Shown here piece after piece: positions 7,701 through 13,921 of a stretch of 17,548 nucleotides of DNA (position 1 is the stretch's first letter; every line of letters begins with the position of its first letter). This DNA is from Pseudomonadaceae bacterium UBA836 (GTDB lineage: Bacteria > Pseudomonadota > Gammaproteobacteria > Pseudomonadales > Pseudomonadaceae): the NCBI GenBank assembly GCA_002296055.1, contig DBHE01000074.1, forward strand, positions 1-17,548, given 5' to 3'. The notes beneath the pieces were generated by a model that saw nothing but the letters and a program-made list of their open reading frames with translations, did not search any database and was not told the origin of the DNA. A program made the translations under genes and the position numbers.

Positions 7701-9227
7701 TAAGCTAGAAACTAGATCCCGAGTTCGCTCAACAACCTGGGCTTCAAGCCCTGAATTGACTTCTCTAAGGCGTGCCTCCAGCGCCTTATGCTCAGAGATA
7801 TCCCTTACTGTTTTAGACGCGCCTACAATTCCCCCTTGATCGTTACGAATCGGGGATGCAGTAACTGCGACATCTAAAAGTCGGCCATCCTTGGAGAGTC
7901 GTTGGGTGTCAAAGCTATCGACGCGCTCGCCTTTGCTAATTCTGTCTAAAATATTGGTGTCTTCATGCAGGCGATTATGGGGGACAATCAAATCAGCTGT
8001 GTTTTTTCCTAAAGCCTCGCTCTCGGTGTAGCCAAAAAGCCTTTGAGCGCCAGGGTTCCAGCTGATGATCTCTCCACCAGTGGTATTTCCTATAATTGCG
8101 TCTGCAGAGTTTTCGACAATAGCCGCCATCCACGCCTGAGTATCAGCGACTTGGCGCCGCCGCTGCCTGCTAACCCCCCAAATGCTCATCAGTGCAGCAA
8201 GAAGTAGGCTAAACGAGCCCCCTCCCAAGAGGACCAAGTTAGGGGATGGCTGTTGAAGTCGTTCAATAAATAAGTTGTTTGCCTGATAGTCCATGTGCCA
8301 GGTTCGACCGAATACGTCCCACGTCACACCAGTGTGATATTCGGTGGGAGTTAGACCTTCATCGGTCGGGCTTGCATAGAAGGGTGCTTCAGCGCCCTCA
8401 TCGGAGTCGGTTACATCAGTGATTCTGAACTCGGCCGCTGTCGAGTCAGTCAAGCCTTCTAACACTTCATCGGTAATTAGGGGGGCATAGCTCCAGCCGA
8501 TAGCTTCTGACTCTCTTTCTTGCGTGGTCGTTGGTGTTGCCCAGCCACGATAAACTGGCAGCAAAATCAAAAACGACTGAAGCGGCTTGCCGGTGGCCTG
8601 TACCAAAGTAATAGGGCCGGTTAGCCGCGCCTCACCCGCTTTGATGGCAGACCAAGCTGCGGTACGGCGATTGGTCTCGGATGCGATGTCGAGCCCCACG
8701 GCCTGCATGTTCCACTGGACCGGCTCAATGTACTGAATGACGAATCGCTCACTGTCATGCGCCGTCAGTTGCCGTATTGAAAAGCTCTCCCAGCTATCTG
8801 CCCGTGCTCGGTTTAAAAACTTAGCCTCATCGGCTACAGGCACTCGACGAATGAAACCGAAACCGCGGGCACCCGGAAACTCGTGCTCCAAGTCGCGAGT
8901 CAGACTATAGCTATGAAATTGTTGCCGCGAGATATCATCAATTCCTGCTCCGAGAATCGCTGCACGAGCACCACGCAGGCCATACTGATAGCGCTCAAAG
9001 CGCATACTGATTGCTTCGGCAAGTGCGCTGGATTCGAGCGCAAGCTCCCGACGGATTTGACTCTTGTTTGCCTCTATAACCAGCCAATAGGCTGCGAATG
9101 AACAACAGAGCCCCGCTACCAACGCCACCCATGCGCTAGTCTTGACTCGAAAGGGAATGCGCTGAGCTGCTGCGTTAGCGGATTGTCTCATTGTTGAGCG
9201 ATCACTTAGTTGTTGAACGAAAGCCAT
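4734..9227 (-). CDS. Hybrid sensor histidine kinase: CHASE-type sensor, PAS x3, HisKA, HATPase, REC, REC, Hpt
   Basis: This is an inner-membrane phosphorelay kinase. Residue numbers here count from an in-frame TTG at 9239; the ATG at 9227 (residue 5) is my preferred start, giving 1497 residues, and neither has a clear ribosome site. A membrane helix (about 36-56) and a second (about 335-356) flank a periplasmic CHASE-like domain with VGLDIASE and LTGPITL. Three PAS domains follow (about 370-485, 515-630, 640-760), then a HisKA box with H790 (MSHEIRTP). The ATP-binding domain has N907, D939 (DSGIGI) and GGTGLGL (969-975). The first receiver has phospho-acceptor D1080 and K1135, the second D1224 and K1276, and the Hpt domain has H1361 (HTIKGAA). 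All relay residues are intact. It is divergent from two c-di-GMP response regulators, the likely partners that receive phosphate from the Hpt. The CHASE ligand is unknown. Confidence 0.93.
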   Translation of the reverse strand: MAFVQQLSDRSTMRQSANAAAQRIPFRVKTSAWVALVAGLCCSFAAYWLVIEANKSQIRRELALESSALAEAISMRFERYQYGLRGARAAILGAGIDDISRQQFHSYSLTRDLEHEFPGARGFGFIRRVPVADEAKFLNRARADSWESFSIRQLTAHDSERFVIQYIEPVQWNMQAVGLDIASETNRRTAAWSAIKAGEARLTGPITLVQATGKPLQSFLILLPVYRGWATPTTTQERESEAIGWSYAPLITDEVLEGLTDSTAAEFRITDVTDSDEGAEAPFYASPTDEGLTPTEYHTGVTWDVFGRTWHMDYQANNLFIERLQQPSPNLVLLGGGSFSLLLAALMSIWGVSRQRRRQVADTQAWMAAIVENSADAIIGNTTGGEIISWNPGAQRLFGYTESEALGKNTADLIVPHNRLHEDTNILDRISKGERVDSFDTQRLSKDGRLLDVAVTASPIRNDQGGIVGASKTVRDISEHKALEARLREVNSGLEAQVVERTRDLVSSLETTRSILATAMMPIITIDDKGVIKTCNPASEKAFGYTSEEMIGNNVSMLMPEPFASHHAQYLKAFHSSQSDRMIGINQEVVAMRRDGSVFPVQISLGRMSLDDQNMVVGIISDLSDQHRQRDEITQAHDQLSLAAEAAEMGIWTWDLQSDSLEWNERMFTIYAQPKELMDQDITYELWRSRVHPDDVLDAEAQLKSAIDGTGEYHPTFRVIHPNGNVRYVQAAARVSRTPSGQAVRVTGINIDITRERQMQAELLDAKERADAASAAKSSFLANMSHEIRTPMNAVMGMLKLASQTHLTSRQRDYLEKAQGAAKALLGLLNDILDYSKIEAGKLELEQHPFELESLMRDLAVVLSGNLGDKQVEVIFDIDTNLPSVLVGDRLRLQQVLINLAGNAIKFTEQGQVVISVRCVALDQEKVKLRVGVQDSGIGIDSKQLGNIFDSFTQAEASTTRRFGGTGLGLYICSHLVELMGSELNVHSELGEGSEFWFELNLAAGDATKLKDAMPAETSKMRVLVVDDNEISGHVLTQTLSAIGWHAEFVNGGLSAVGKIIAAAKDGAPFQVVLMDWRMPELDGIDAAKLLQSMEGEHEAPVIIMITAYGREVLATLQEQRQSPFSRFLTKPVTPQQLASAIAQATIEKSGKAISPLLPPSYKRLTGLKLLVVEDNALNQQVAFELLTNEGAVVELASNGEEGVHAVLRSPGAFDLILMDMQMPVVDGLEATRRIRATNGFEALPIIAMTANAAEADKRACIEAGMNDHVAKPFDLDALVYAINQQLGISPTPTELGTAPREPGALLESKEQILRRFSGNESLVRRLQVSFAEQMRSLISSLIEQKDDIETTAALLHTIKGAAATMGCVALSEFAARHEAALQDPSDTTDHVDFDSMQSLADRSVQALVQTFGPEENASDSRSDEVGDDDAKAQVLALLESLESRSMKAVSQLDDLHAYLQRVDAERAAKLTTLVQELDFDAAITVLRELRESIHPQ

Positions 9228-9290
9228 AGATTGTGTCAAAAGGTATCATTGTGTTCGCCCCTGCTGAAAGGCTACATTCAAACTGATATC

Positions 9291-9307
9291 ACACCAGATA
9301 TCGGTGT
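9291..9307. promoter_or_regulatory. Hyphenated palindrome in the divergent kinase/regulator promoter region
   Basis: The 130-nt gap between the kinase ATG and the response-regulator ATG contains ACACC-N7-GGTGT. The GATATC in its centre is also repeated just upstream (9285-9290). A -10-like TATAGC lies at 9312-9317. A palindrome midway between divergent starts suits an operator that controls both directions. The bound protein is unknown; none of the three cassette proteins has a visible DNA-binding domain. Confidence 0.35.
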
Positions 9308-9357
9308 AACTATAGCTTTCACATGATCAAACACAGAAGTTTTTGCGAGGCAATGGC

Positions 9358-11040
9358 ATGCCAGACAGAGCCCTAAGAGAGCACAACGTCATTTTGGTTG
9401 TGGATGATCAGCCGAGCGATGCGGAGGTCCTGCGCGAGGCTGTAACGAGGCTTGGCCAAACGTTGGTCGCCCACTCAAGCGACCAAGCCCTTGAGCTGGC
9501 TAGGCGGTTTAGGCCTGACGTCGTACTACTCGACATCCAGATGCCGGTACTGGATGGTTTGGCAATCTGCCGAAAAATGAAGGACGACCCGAAGCTGTGT
9601 GACGCAGCAATCATTTTCGTTACGGCGCACTCGCAGCCAATGGTGCACCTGCGCGCCATGGAGAGCGGTGGAATCGATTTTGTGCACAAGCCGGTTGACC
9701 CGAGGATCGTTCGAGCTAGAGTACGAGCTCATCTTGAACTGCGAACCCAAGCTAAACGCTTAGCTTATTTTGATGCGATAACCGGGCTACCGAACCGAGT
9801 ACTTCTCAACGACCGAATTCAGCAAGCTGTGCACCAAGCTGTGCGTAAAAATACCCAAGTATCACTGGTTTTACTCAATCTCGACGACTTCCAAAGTATT
9901 AACAATCATTCGGGACATGAGCTGGGCGATAAGGTCCTTCATGCGGTAGCTCGACGTTTGGAGACACTGGATTGCAATCACATTGACTCCATCGGTAGAC
10001 CATTCGCAGATGTCTTCGCGATTTTAATCGTGGGGGCCGCGCGAGTGGGCGAAATTCGCTGGTATGTTGAAGAGCTGCTTGAAAAGGTTGCACTTCCCTT
10101 TCTTATCGACGGTATTCGCTTTGACCTTTCTGCTTGCGCTGGCGTAAGTGTCTACCCGGATGACGGCACGACCTACTCCCAGCTGTTAAGCCACGCTGAA
10201 GCCGCCATGTACCAAGCTAAGAAGCAAGGGCGCAGTCGCTATCGCTTCTACTCTGAAGCTCTGGAAACAACCACCCGAGCCAGATTGCTGCTCGAGCGGC
10301 ACATGCGAGAAGCTCTGGAGCAGGGAGTTTTCCAAGTTTTCTACCAGCCGATGTATGACATTAAGAAACGACAGTTCTGTCGAATGGAAGCCTTAGTTCG
10401 TTGGCGCCAAGCCGACGGCACAGTCGTATCCCCAGCAGAATTCATTCCGATCGCTGAGGATACGGGGCTGATAGTCCCCCTTGGCCAGTACGTTCTGAGT
10501 CAGGCGTGCACAGACGCGGTGCGGCTAATGAATGAGGGCGTAAGCACGCCTGTCAGCGTAAATATTTCCGCACTTCAGTTTCGTGAAGGAAACTTCCTTC
10601 AGATGGTTCAGAGCGCTTTAAGTGAGTCAGGGTTGCCGGCTGAGATGTTAGAGCTCGAAATCACCGAAGGCGCGGTGGCGGACGACTTTGAATTAGCACA
10701 ACAAATACTGGCTGAATTACGCGCAACAGGGGTTAGAGTGGCCATTGACGACTTTGGTACCGGTTACTCCAGCTTAGGCTATCTGAGGCGTCTACCAATC
10801 GACGTACTCAAGATCGACCAAAGCTTTGTTCGCGACATGCTGGTTGACGCTAGCGCCGCGTCGATTGTTCGGGCCATCGTGCGTCTTGGGCAAGCCCTCA
10901 ACCTTGAGTTAGTTGCTGAAGGGGTAGAAGTTGAGCAACAGGCTGCTCGCTTACAAGACTTGGGGTGTGACGTGATGCAAGGGTATCTCTACGCGAGGCC
11001 CTGCCCATTTGAGGAACTTCGACCAATTTTGAGCGCCTGA
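9358..11040 (+). CDS. Response regulator REC-(degenerate GGDEF)-EAL, predicted c-di-GMP phosphodiesterase
   Basis: This 560-residue cytoplasmic protein should lower c-di-GMP when phosphorylated. The receiver domain (about 8-125) has the acidic pair in VVDDQ, phospho-acceptor D59 (LLDIQMP) and K111 (VHKPVD). The GGDEF domain (about 130-295) is degenerate: the signature reads FADVF (216-220) after GR-P, so cyclase activity is unlikely, though it may bind GTP as a sensor. The EAL domain (about 310-555) keeps E344 (MEAL), N402 (VNIS), E434 (LEITE), D464 and D465 (IDDFGTGYSS), K485 (LKID) and E521 (AEGVE), so it should be active. The ATG at 9358 with GCGAGG 7 nt before it is preferred over an in-frame TTG at 9343 that precedes that ribosome site. 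It is followed 65 nt later by the REC-GGEEF gene and is probably co-transcribed with it. Confidence 0.92.
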   Translation: MPDRALREHNVILVVDDQPSDAEVLREAVTRLGQTLVAHSSDQALELARRFRPDVVLLDIQMPVLDGLAICRKMKDDPKLCDAAIIFVTAHSQPMVHLRAMESGGIDFVHKPVDPRIVRARVRAHLELRTQAKRLAYFDAITGLPNRVLLNDRIQQAVHQAVRKNTQVSLVLLNLDDFQSINNHSGHELGDKVLHAVARRLETLDCNHIDSIGRPFADVFAILIVGAARVGEIRWYVEELLEKVALPFLIDGIRFDLSACAGVSVYPDDGTTYSQLLSHAEAAMYQAKKQGRSRYRFYSEALETTTRARLLLERHMREALEQGVFQVFYQPMYDIKKRQFCRMEALVRWRQADGTVVSPAEFIPIAEDTGLIVPLGQYVLSQACTDAVRLMNEGVSTPVSVNISALQFREGNFLQMVQSALSESGLPAEMLELEITEGAVADDFELAQQILAELRATGVRVAIDDFGTGYSSLGYLRRLPIDVLKIDQSFVRDMLVDASAASIVRAIVRLGQALNLELVAEGVEVEQQAARLQDLGCDVMQGYLYARPCPFEELRPILSA

Positions 11041-11065
11041 ACCAAGCACGTAGTGGTTGGGGGAG

Positions 11066-11087
11066 CCAGGAGATTTAGAGATCCTGG
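11066..11087 (+). other. Intercistronic hairpin
   Basis: CCAGGA (11066-11071) and TCCTGG (11082-11087) can pair across a 10-nt loop in the 65-nt gap between the two response-regulator genes. No U run follows, so it is not a good terminator. It could influence relative expression or mRNA stability, or be chance. Confidence 0.3.
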
Positions 11088-11105
11088 TACATTGATAACG
11101 GGCTA

Positions 11106-12035
11106 ATGAGAGGTCAAATGGAATCAGTCAAAGGGCTGGATGGGCGCAGGCCACGGGTATTGGTAGTCGATGACCAGCCCGTTAACGTCATGATCCTCAA
11201 TGAGCTGCTTTCCCCACTTTACGATGTATTTGTAGAGACAAAAGGTGCAAGGGTGGTGGACGTGGCTACTCAGGTAGTACCGGACATCATTCTCCTAGAT
11301 GTCGTGCTCAATGACATCGATGGCTACGAAGTATGCAAACGGCTCAAGACTACAGAATCAGTCGCCAGTATCCCGGTGATCTTTATTACAGCTAAAAGCA
11401 AGGACGAAGATGAAGAAGTTGGTTTCTCGGTTGGGGCGGTGGACTATATTGCTAAACCGTTTAACGCAACCATTGCTCTGACAAGAATACGGACTCACAT
11501 CACTCTCAAGCAGCAGGCGGATCACCTTGAAAGCTTAGCAAGGCTGGACGGGCTTACAGGCATCCCCAATCGCCGAGCTTTCGACGAAGCATTAGCTAGG
11601 TCGCTAGCTCAAGCCTGCCGTGACCAAATAGCTATGTCAGTTGCCTTGCTGGACGTGGACTTCTTTAAACGTTTCAACGATGAGTATGGGCATTTAGAGG
11701 GCGACGGCTGTTTAAAAGCAATAGCAGAGACGCTCAGCGTCTTATCAAGTCGCCCACTGGATTTAGCCGCCCGGTTTGGTGGCGAGGAGTTCGCTTGCTT
11801 GCTTCCGCAAACGAGTATCGACGGGGCTATCCAGTTCGCAGAAAAGGTTCGCGTAGCAATTAAGGACCTCAAGATTCCTCATGCGGGGTCAGACGCAAGC
11901 GACTGGGTGACCGTGTCAATCGGCTTGGCCGAGTTCAACCCTCAGTCGAAAGTCAGCGCTGAGGAGCTATTGATAGTAGCAGATGAGGCCCTTTATCGCG
12001 CGAAAGAGAACGGACGTAATCAGGTTGCTAGCTAG
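11106..12035 (+). CDS. PleD-like response regulator REC-GGEEF, predicted diguanylate cyclase
   Basis: This 309-residue cytoplasmic protein should make c-di-GMP from GTP under phosphorelay control. The receiver (about 16-135) has VVDD at 20-23, phospho-acceptor D65 (LLDVV) and K117 (AKPFN). The cyclase domain (about 145-309) has LTGIPNRRAF, DVDFFKRFND, YGHLEGD and the active-site GGEEF at 225-229. An inhibitory RxxD site (R216-D219) lies the standard five residues before GGEEF, so product inhibition is expected. A second ATG at 11118, preceded by AGAGG 4 nt away, is an equally plausible start that would remove four residues. It is the second gene after the REC-EAL regulator and ends about 135 nt before the right repeat array. 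It pairs an active cyclase with an active phosphodiesterase in one signalling cassette. Confidence 0.93.
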   Translation: MRGQMESVKGLDGRRPRVLVVDDQPVNVMILNELLSPLYDVFVETKGARVVDVATQVVPDIILLDVVLNDIDGYEVCKRLKTTESVASIPVIFITAKSKDEDEEVGFSVGAVDYIAKPFNATIALTRIRTHITLKQQADHLESLARLDGLTGIPNRRAFDEALARSLAQACRDQIAMSVALLDVDFFKRFNDEYGHLEGDGCLKAIAETLSVLSSRPLDLAARFGGEEFACLLPQTSIDGAIQFAEKVRVAIKDLKIPHAGSDASDWVTVSIGLAEFNPQSKVSAEELLIVADEALYRAKENGRNQVAS

Positions 12036-12169
12036 GCATAGTGTCAAGAGCACATGCATAGGCGGATAATGGTGTGGCATGCCATAAAAATCGGTGCAAA
12101 ATTGCGCGCAGAACTCGGCAAATCCCGCTATTTGGTGCAAGTTGACTGAGTAGCCTACCGGCAAAGCGT

Positions 12170-12284
12170 TCTGCCTTTTGGCCGACTCCTGCCGGTCAAG
12201 ACGTACCCGTGCGCGGGGCACATCCGATGCAAATGGCTGGTCAAGTCGAATGCAAACGCTTGGTCAAGTCAGGTACACTTTTTC
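12170..12284 (+). repeat. Right terminal repeat array (about 23-bp units)
   Basis: TCTGCCTTTTGGCCGA (12170-12185) is followed by four tandem units at 12194-12216, 12217-12238, 12239-12261 and 12262-12284. The third is the best copy (GGTCAAGTCGAATGCAAACG); the second is diverged. The array mirrors the left array at 4565-4677, and the distance from GGCCGA to the CTGGTCAAG of the best unit is 51 nt in both. It lies between the last cassette gene and the interrupted comM gene. Confidence 0.75.
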
Positions 12285-12294
12285 CAATTCAGGG

Positions 12295-12399
12295 CATGGA
12301 CATATCCAGTCCTCATGTCCATGATCAATGGATTCACCTATGGACAATACCGTAGCATGCCAACCCCAAGTAGGCAGCGGGTTAACCGGTATGTCCATA
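12295..12399. repeat. Four TATGGACA-like motifs in two inverted pairs
   Basis: CATGGACA (12295-12302) pairs with TGTCCATG (12316-12323), and TATGGACA (12339-12346) pairs with TGTCCATA (12392-12399). They occupy the noncoding strip between the right repeat array and the resumption of comM coding sequence. They may be recombinase or transposase sites at the true island edge, or an operator cluster. No matching motif cluster was found near the left array. Confidence 0.45.
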
Positions 12400-12421
12400 C
12401 CCGAAATGATGCCCGTGCTGT

Positions 12422-12892
12422 TGCGGCTATCAAGGTGATCCGTCGGCGCGCTGCCGCTGTACCCCGGAGCAAGTTCAGCGCTATCGCAGCAAGCTGTCCG
12501 GCCCCTTGCTCGATCGCATTGACCTGCATCTGGCGATGCGCAACGAGCCGTTCAAGCTGACCGGGCAGGCCGAACGGGGTGAACCAGACACCGCCACCGC
12601 CGCGGCCAAGGTAGCCGCCGCCAGGCTACGTCAACAACAGCGCCAGCAATGCCTGAACGCCCACCTGGACCTGGCTGGCCTGCAACAGCAATGCGCACTG
12701 ACAGAGGCAGACGGTGCTTGGCTGGAACAGGCGGTCGAGCGTCTGGGGCTATCGCGACGCGCCAGCCACCGGGTGCTCAAGGTGGCGCGCACCCTGGCTG
12801 ACCTGGCAGGCGTATCGCGCATAGAGCGCGCGCACCTGGCCGAGGCGCTGCAGTACCGGCAGTTGGATCGTCAGCCGCAGGGAGCGGCCTGA
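12422..12892 (+). pseudogene. comM: 3' fragment of comM/yifB (Mg-chelatase-like ATPase), interrupted by the island
   Basis: Coding sequence resumes inside the conserved cysteine region of the ComM/YifB family (CGYQGDPSARCRCTPEQ), continues through the hallmark KLSGPLLDRIDLHL, and ends with the C-terminal Mg-chelatase domain and TGA at 12890-12892. About 155 C-terminal residues remain, against about 500 in the complete family. The AAA+ Walker motifs and the N-terminal Lon-like domain are absent. Just upstream the comM frame contains a TGA (12407-12409) and then a CPCC-like stretch, so the join lies between about 12405 and 12422. ComM is a helicase that promotes branch migration in natural transformation, so its loss should impair that step. 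The 5' part is expected beyond the other island end. No start codon with a ribosome site would produce a functional product. Confidence 0.88.
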
Positions 12893-12895
12893 CCC

Positions 12896-13813
12896 TCAAG
12901 TAGCCTGATCAGCCAGCCGCACCAGCTCCTCCGTTGCCATGCGCACCAGCGCATCCACCGCCGGCGGCAGAGCGCGCCCGGCGCGCACGTAGATACTGAG
13001 GTCTGCGTACAGCCCACCGGGGCTCGTCAGCGGAATCAGCACCAGTCGCCCGCTGGCCAGATCACGCTCGATGCCCAGCCGATTTTGCACCGAGATACCC
13101 ACCCCGGCGGCGGCCATTTCCTTCATCAGCTCAATCGAGCCGGCCTCCAGCGCCACCTGCGGCGGTTGCTCCAGCGCGGCCAGCAAGGGCGCGACCGCAT
13201 TCCAGGTGCCGGTGACCTGGGGCGTAGGCAGAATCAGCGGATAGGCCGCACAGTCGGCAAAGTTCAGACTGCGGCGCGTGGCCAGCGGATGCGTTGGCGC
13301 CATTACCGCCCCAAAGTCAAAGCGCGCCGTGGCACACTGAGTCAGCTCCGGGTGACGCGGCACAAAGCCCAACAGCACATCAGCCTCACCCTGCAGCAAG
13401 GCATCACTGGCCTGCGCTACCGAGCTGACATCCACCTGCAGGGCAATCTGCGGATAGCGCTCACGCATGCGCTGCAACAGCGGTGGCAGCATCGAGGAGA
13501 TCACCCCGGCCGCCACCAACTGCATCACCACTCGGCCTCGCCGCAACCCGCGCAGGGCATCCAGCTCGTTCTCCAGGCGCTTGGCATCCTGCAACACATG
13601 GATGACATGGCGTGCAAAGGCCTCGCCCGCGGCCGTCAGCTGCAGGCCGCTGCGCAGGCGCTCAAACAGCGGCGCCCCAAACTCGTCCTCCAGCAGCAGC
13701 AACTGGCGGTTAACCGCCGAGGCGGTGACATGCAGCTGCCGCGCGGCAGCGCGGATCGAGCCGCAGCGGCGAATCATGTCGAAATAAACAACGGCGCGAG
13801 AATGAATGTGCAT
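12896..13813 (-). CDS. LysR-family transcriptional regulator
   Basis: This is a 305-residue LysR-type regulator. The N-terminal winged helix-turn-helix reads VVYFDMIRRCGSIRAAARQL, then VTASAVNRQLLLLEDEFG and APLFERL, and the remaining about 220 residues form the periplasmic-binding-like effector domain. I chose the ATG at 13813 because the domain begins immediately after it and the length fits the family; in-frame ATG 13843 and GTG 13870 would add unconserved N-terminal residues, and none has a clear ribosome site. It is divergent from a 2-oxoglutarate/Fe(II) oxygenase gene, the usual arrangement for a LysR regulator and its target. Its stop is 3 nt from the end of the comM fragment in convergent orientation. 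The effector is unknown. Confidence 0.92.
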   Translation of the reverse strand: MHIHSRAVVYFDMIRRCGSIRAAARQLHVTASAVNRQLLLLEDEFGAPLFERLRSGLQLTAAGEAFARHVIHVLQDAKRLENELDALRGLRRGRVVMQLVAAGVISSMLPPLLQRMRERYPQIALQVDVSSVAQASDALLQGEADVLLGFVPRHPELTQCATARFDFGAVMAPTHPLATRRSLNFADCAAYPLILPTPQVTGTWNAVAPLLAALEQPPQVALEAGSIELMKEMAAAGVGISVQNRLGIERDLASGRLVLIPLTSPGGLYADLSIYVRAGRALPPAVDALVRMATEELVRLADQAT

Positions 13814-13854
13814 AGGGTATGTTGCGTTTTTTAGAACGGGCATTGAAAAATTAT

Positions 13855-13878
13855 GCGCTATCGCAATCACTTTAGCGC
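13855..13878. promoter_or_regulatory. Candidate LysR operator in the divergent region
   Basis: GCGCTA (13855-13860) and TAGCGC (13873-13878) form a perfect inverted repeat with a 12-nt spacer between the divergent LysR and oxygenase starts. This matches the size and place of a LysR binding site, but I could not define promoter boxes with confidence. Confidence 0.35.
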
Positions 13879-13921
13879 GACTAGATTGGCGGCATCCACC
13901 CCATCAACGGAGCGCCACCCC

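Larger units (their letters stand above)
4565..12284. mobile_element. Putative transposon-like unit carrying a sensor/c-di-GMP cassette
   Basis: About 7.7 kb is bounded by two complex inverted repeats (4565-4677 and 12170-12284) that share 23-bp repeat units and the same 51-nt spacing between the TTTTGGCCGA block and the best-conserved unit. The only genes inside are a hybrid histidine kinase and two response regulators, all pointing outward towards the repeats. No transposase, integrase or target-selection gene is present, so the unit would be non-autonomous or decayed. Exact termini and a target duplication could not be identified. Alternatively the arrays may be the ends of two different related elements. 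The repeats are seen directly; mobility is inferred. Confidence 0.5.

Noticed and set aside
9222..9239. TTGACA at the kinase start as a -35 box
   Set aside because: No acceptable -10 follows at 16-18 nt, and it lies at the gene's own start region.
12075..12084. TGGCATGCCA palindrome followed by TAAAAA as a terminator after the REC-GGEEF gene
   Set aside because: The palindrome has no room for a stable loop and the A run is not a T run on the + strand.
12315..12560. 81-codon + strand frame crossing the comM junction
   Set aside because: It is out of frame with comM and starts in the noncoding junction; the comM frame carries the conserved motifs.
13085..13834. 249-codon + strand frame
   Set aside because: It is antisense to the LysR gene; long open shadows are expected in GC-rich DNA, and the peptide is His/Gln/Arg-rich without a domain.
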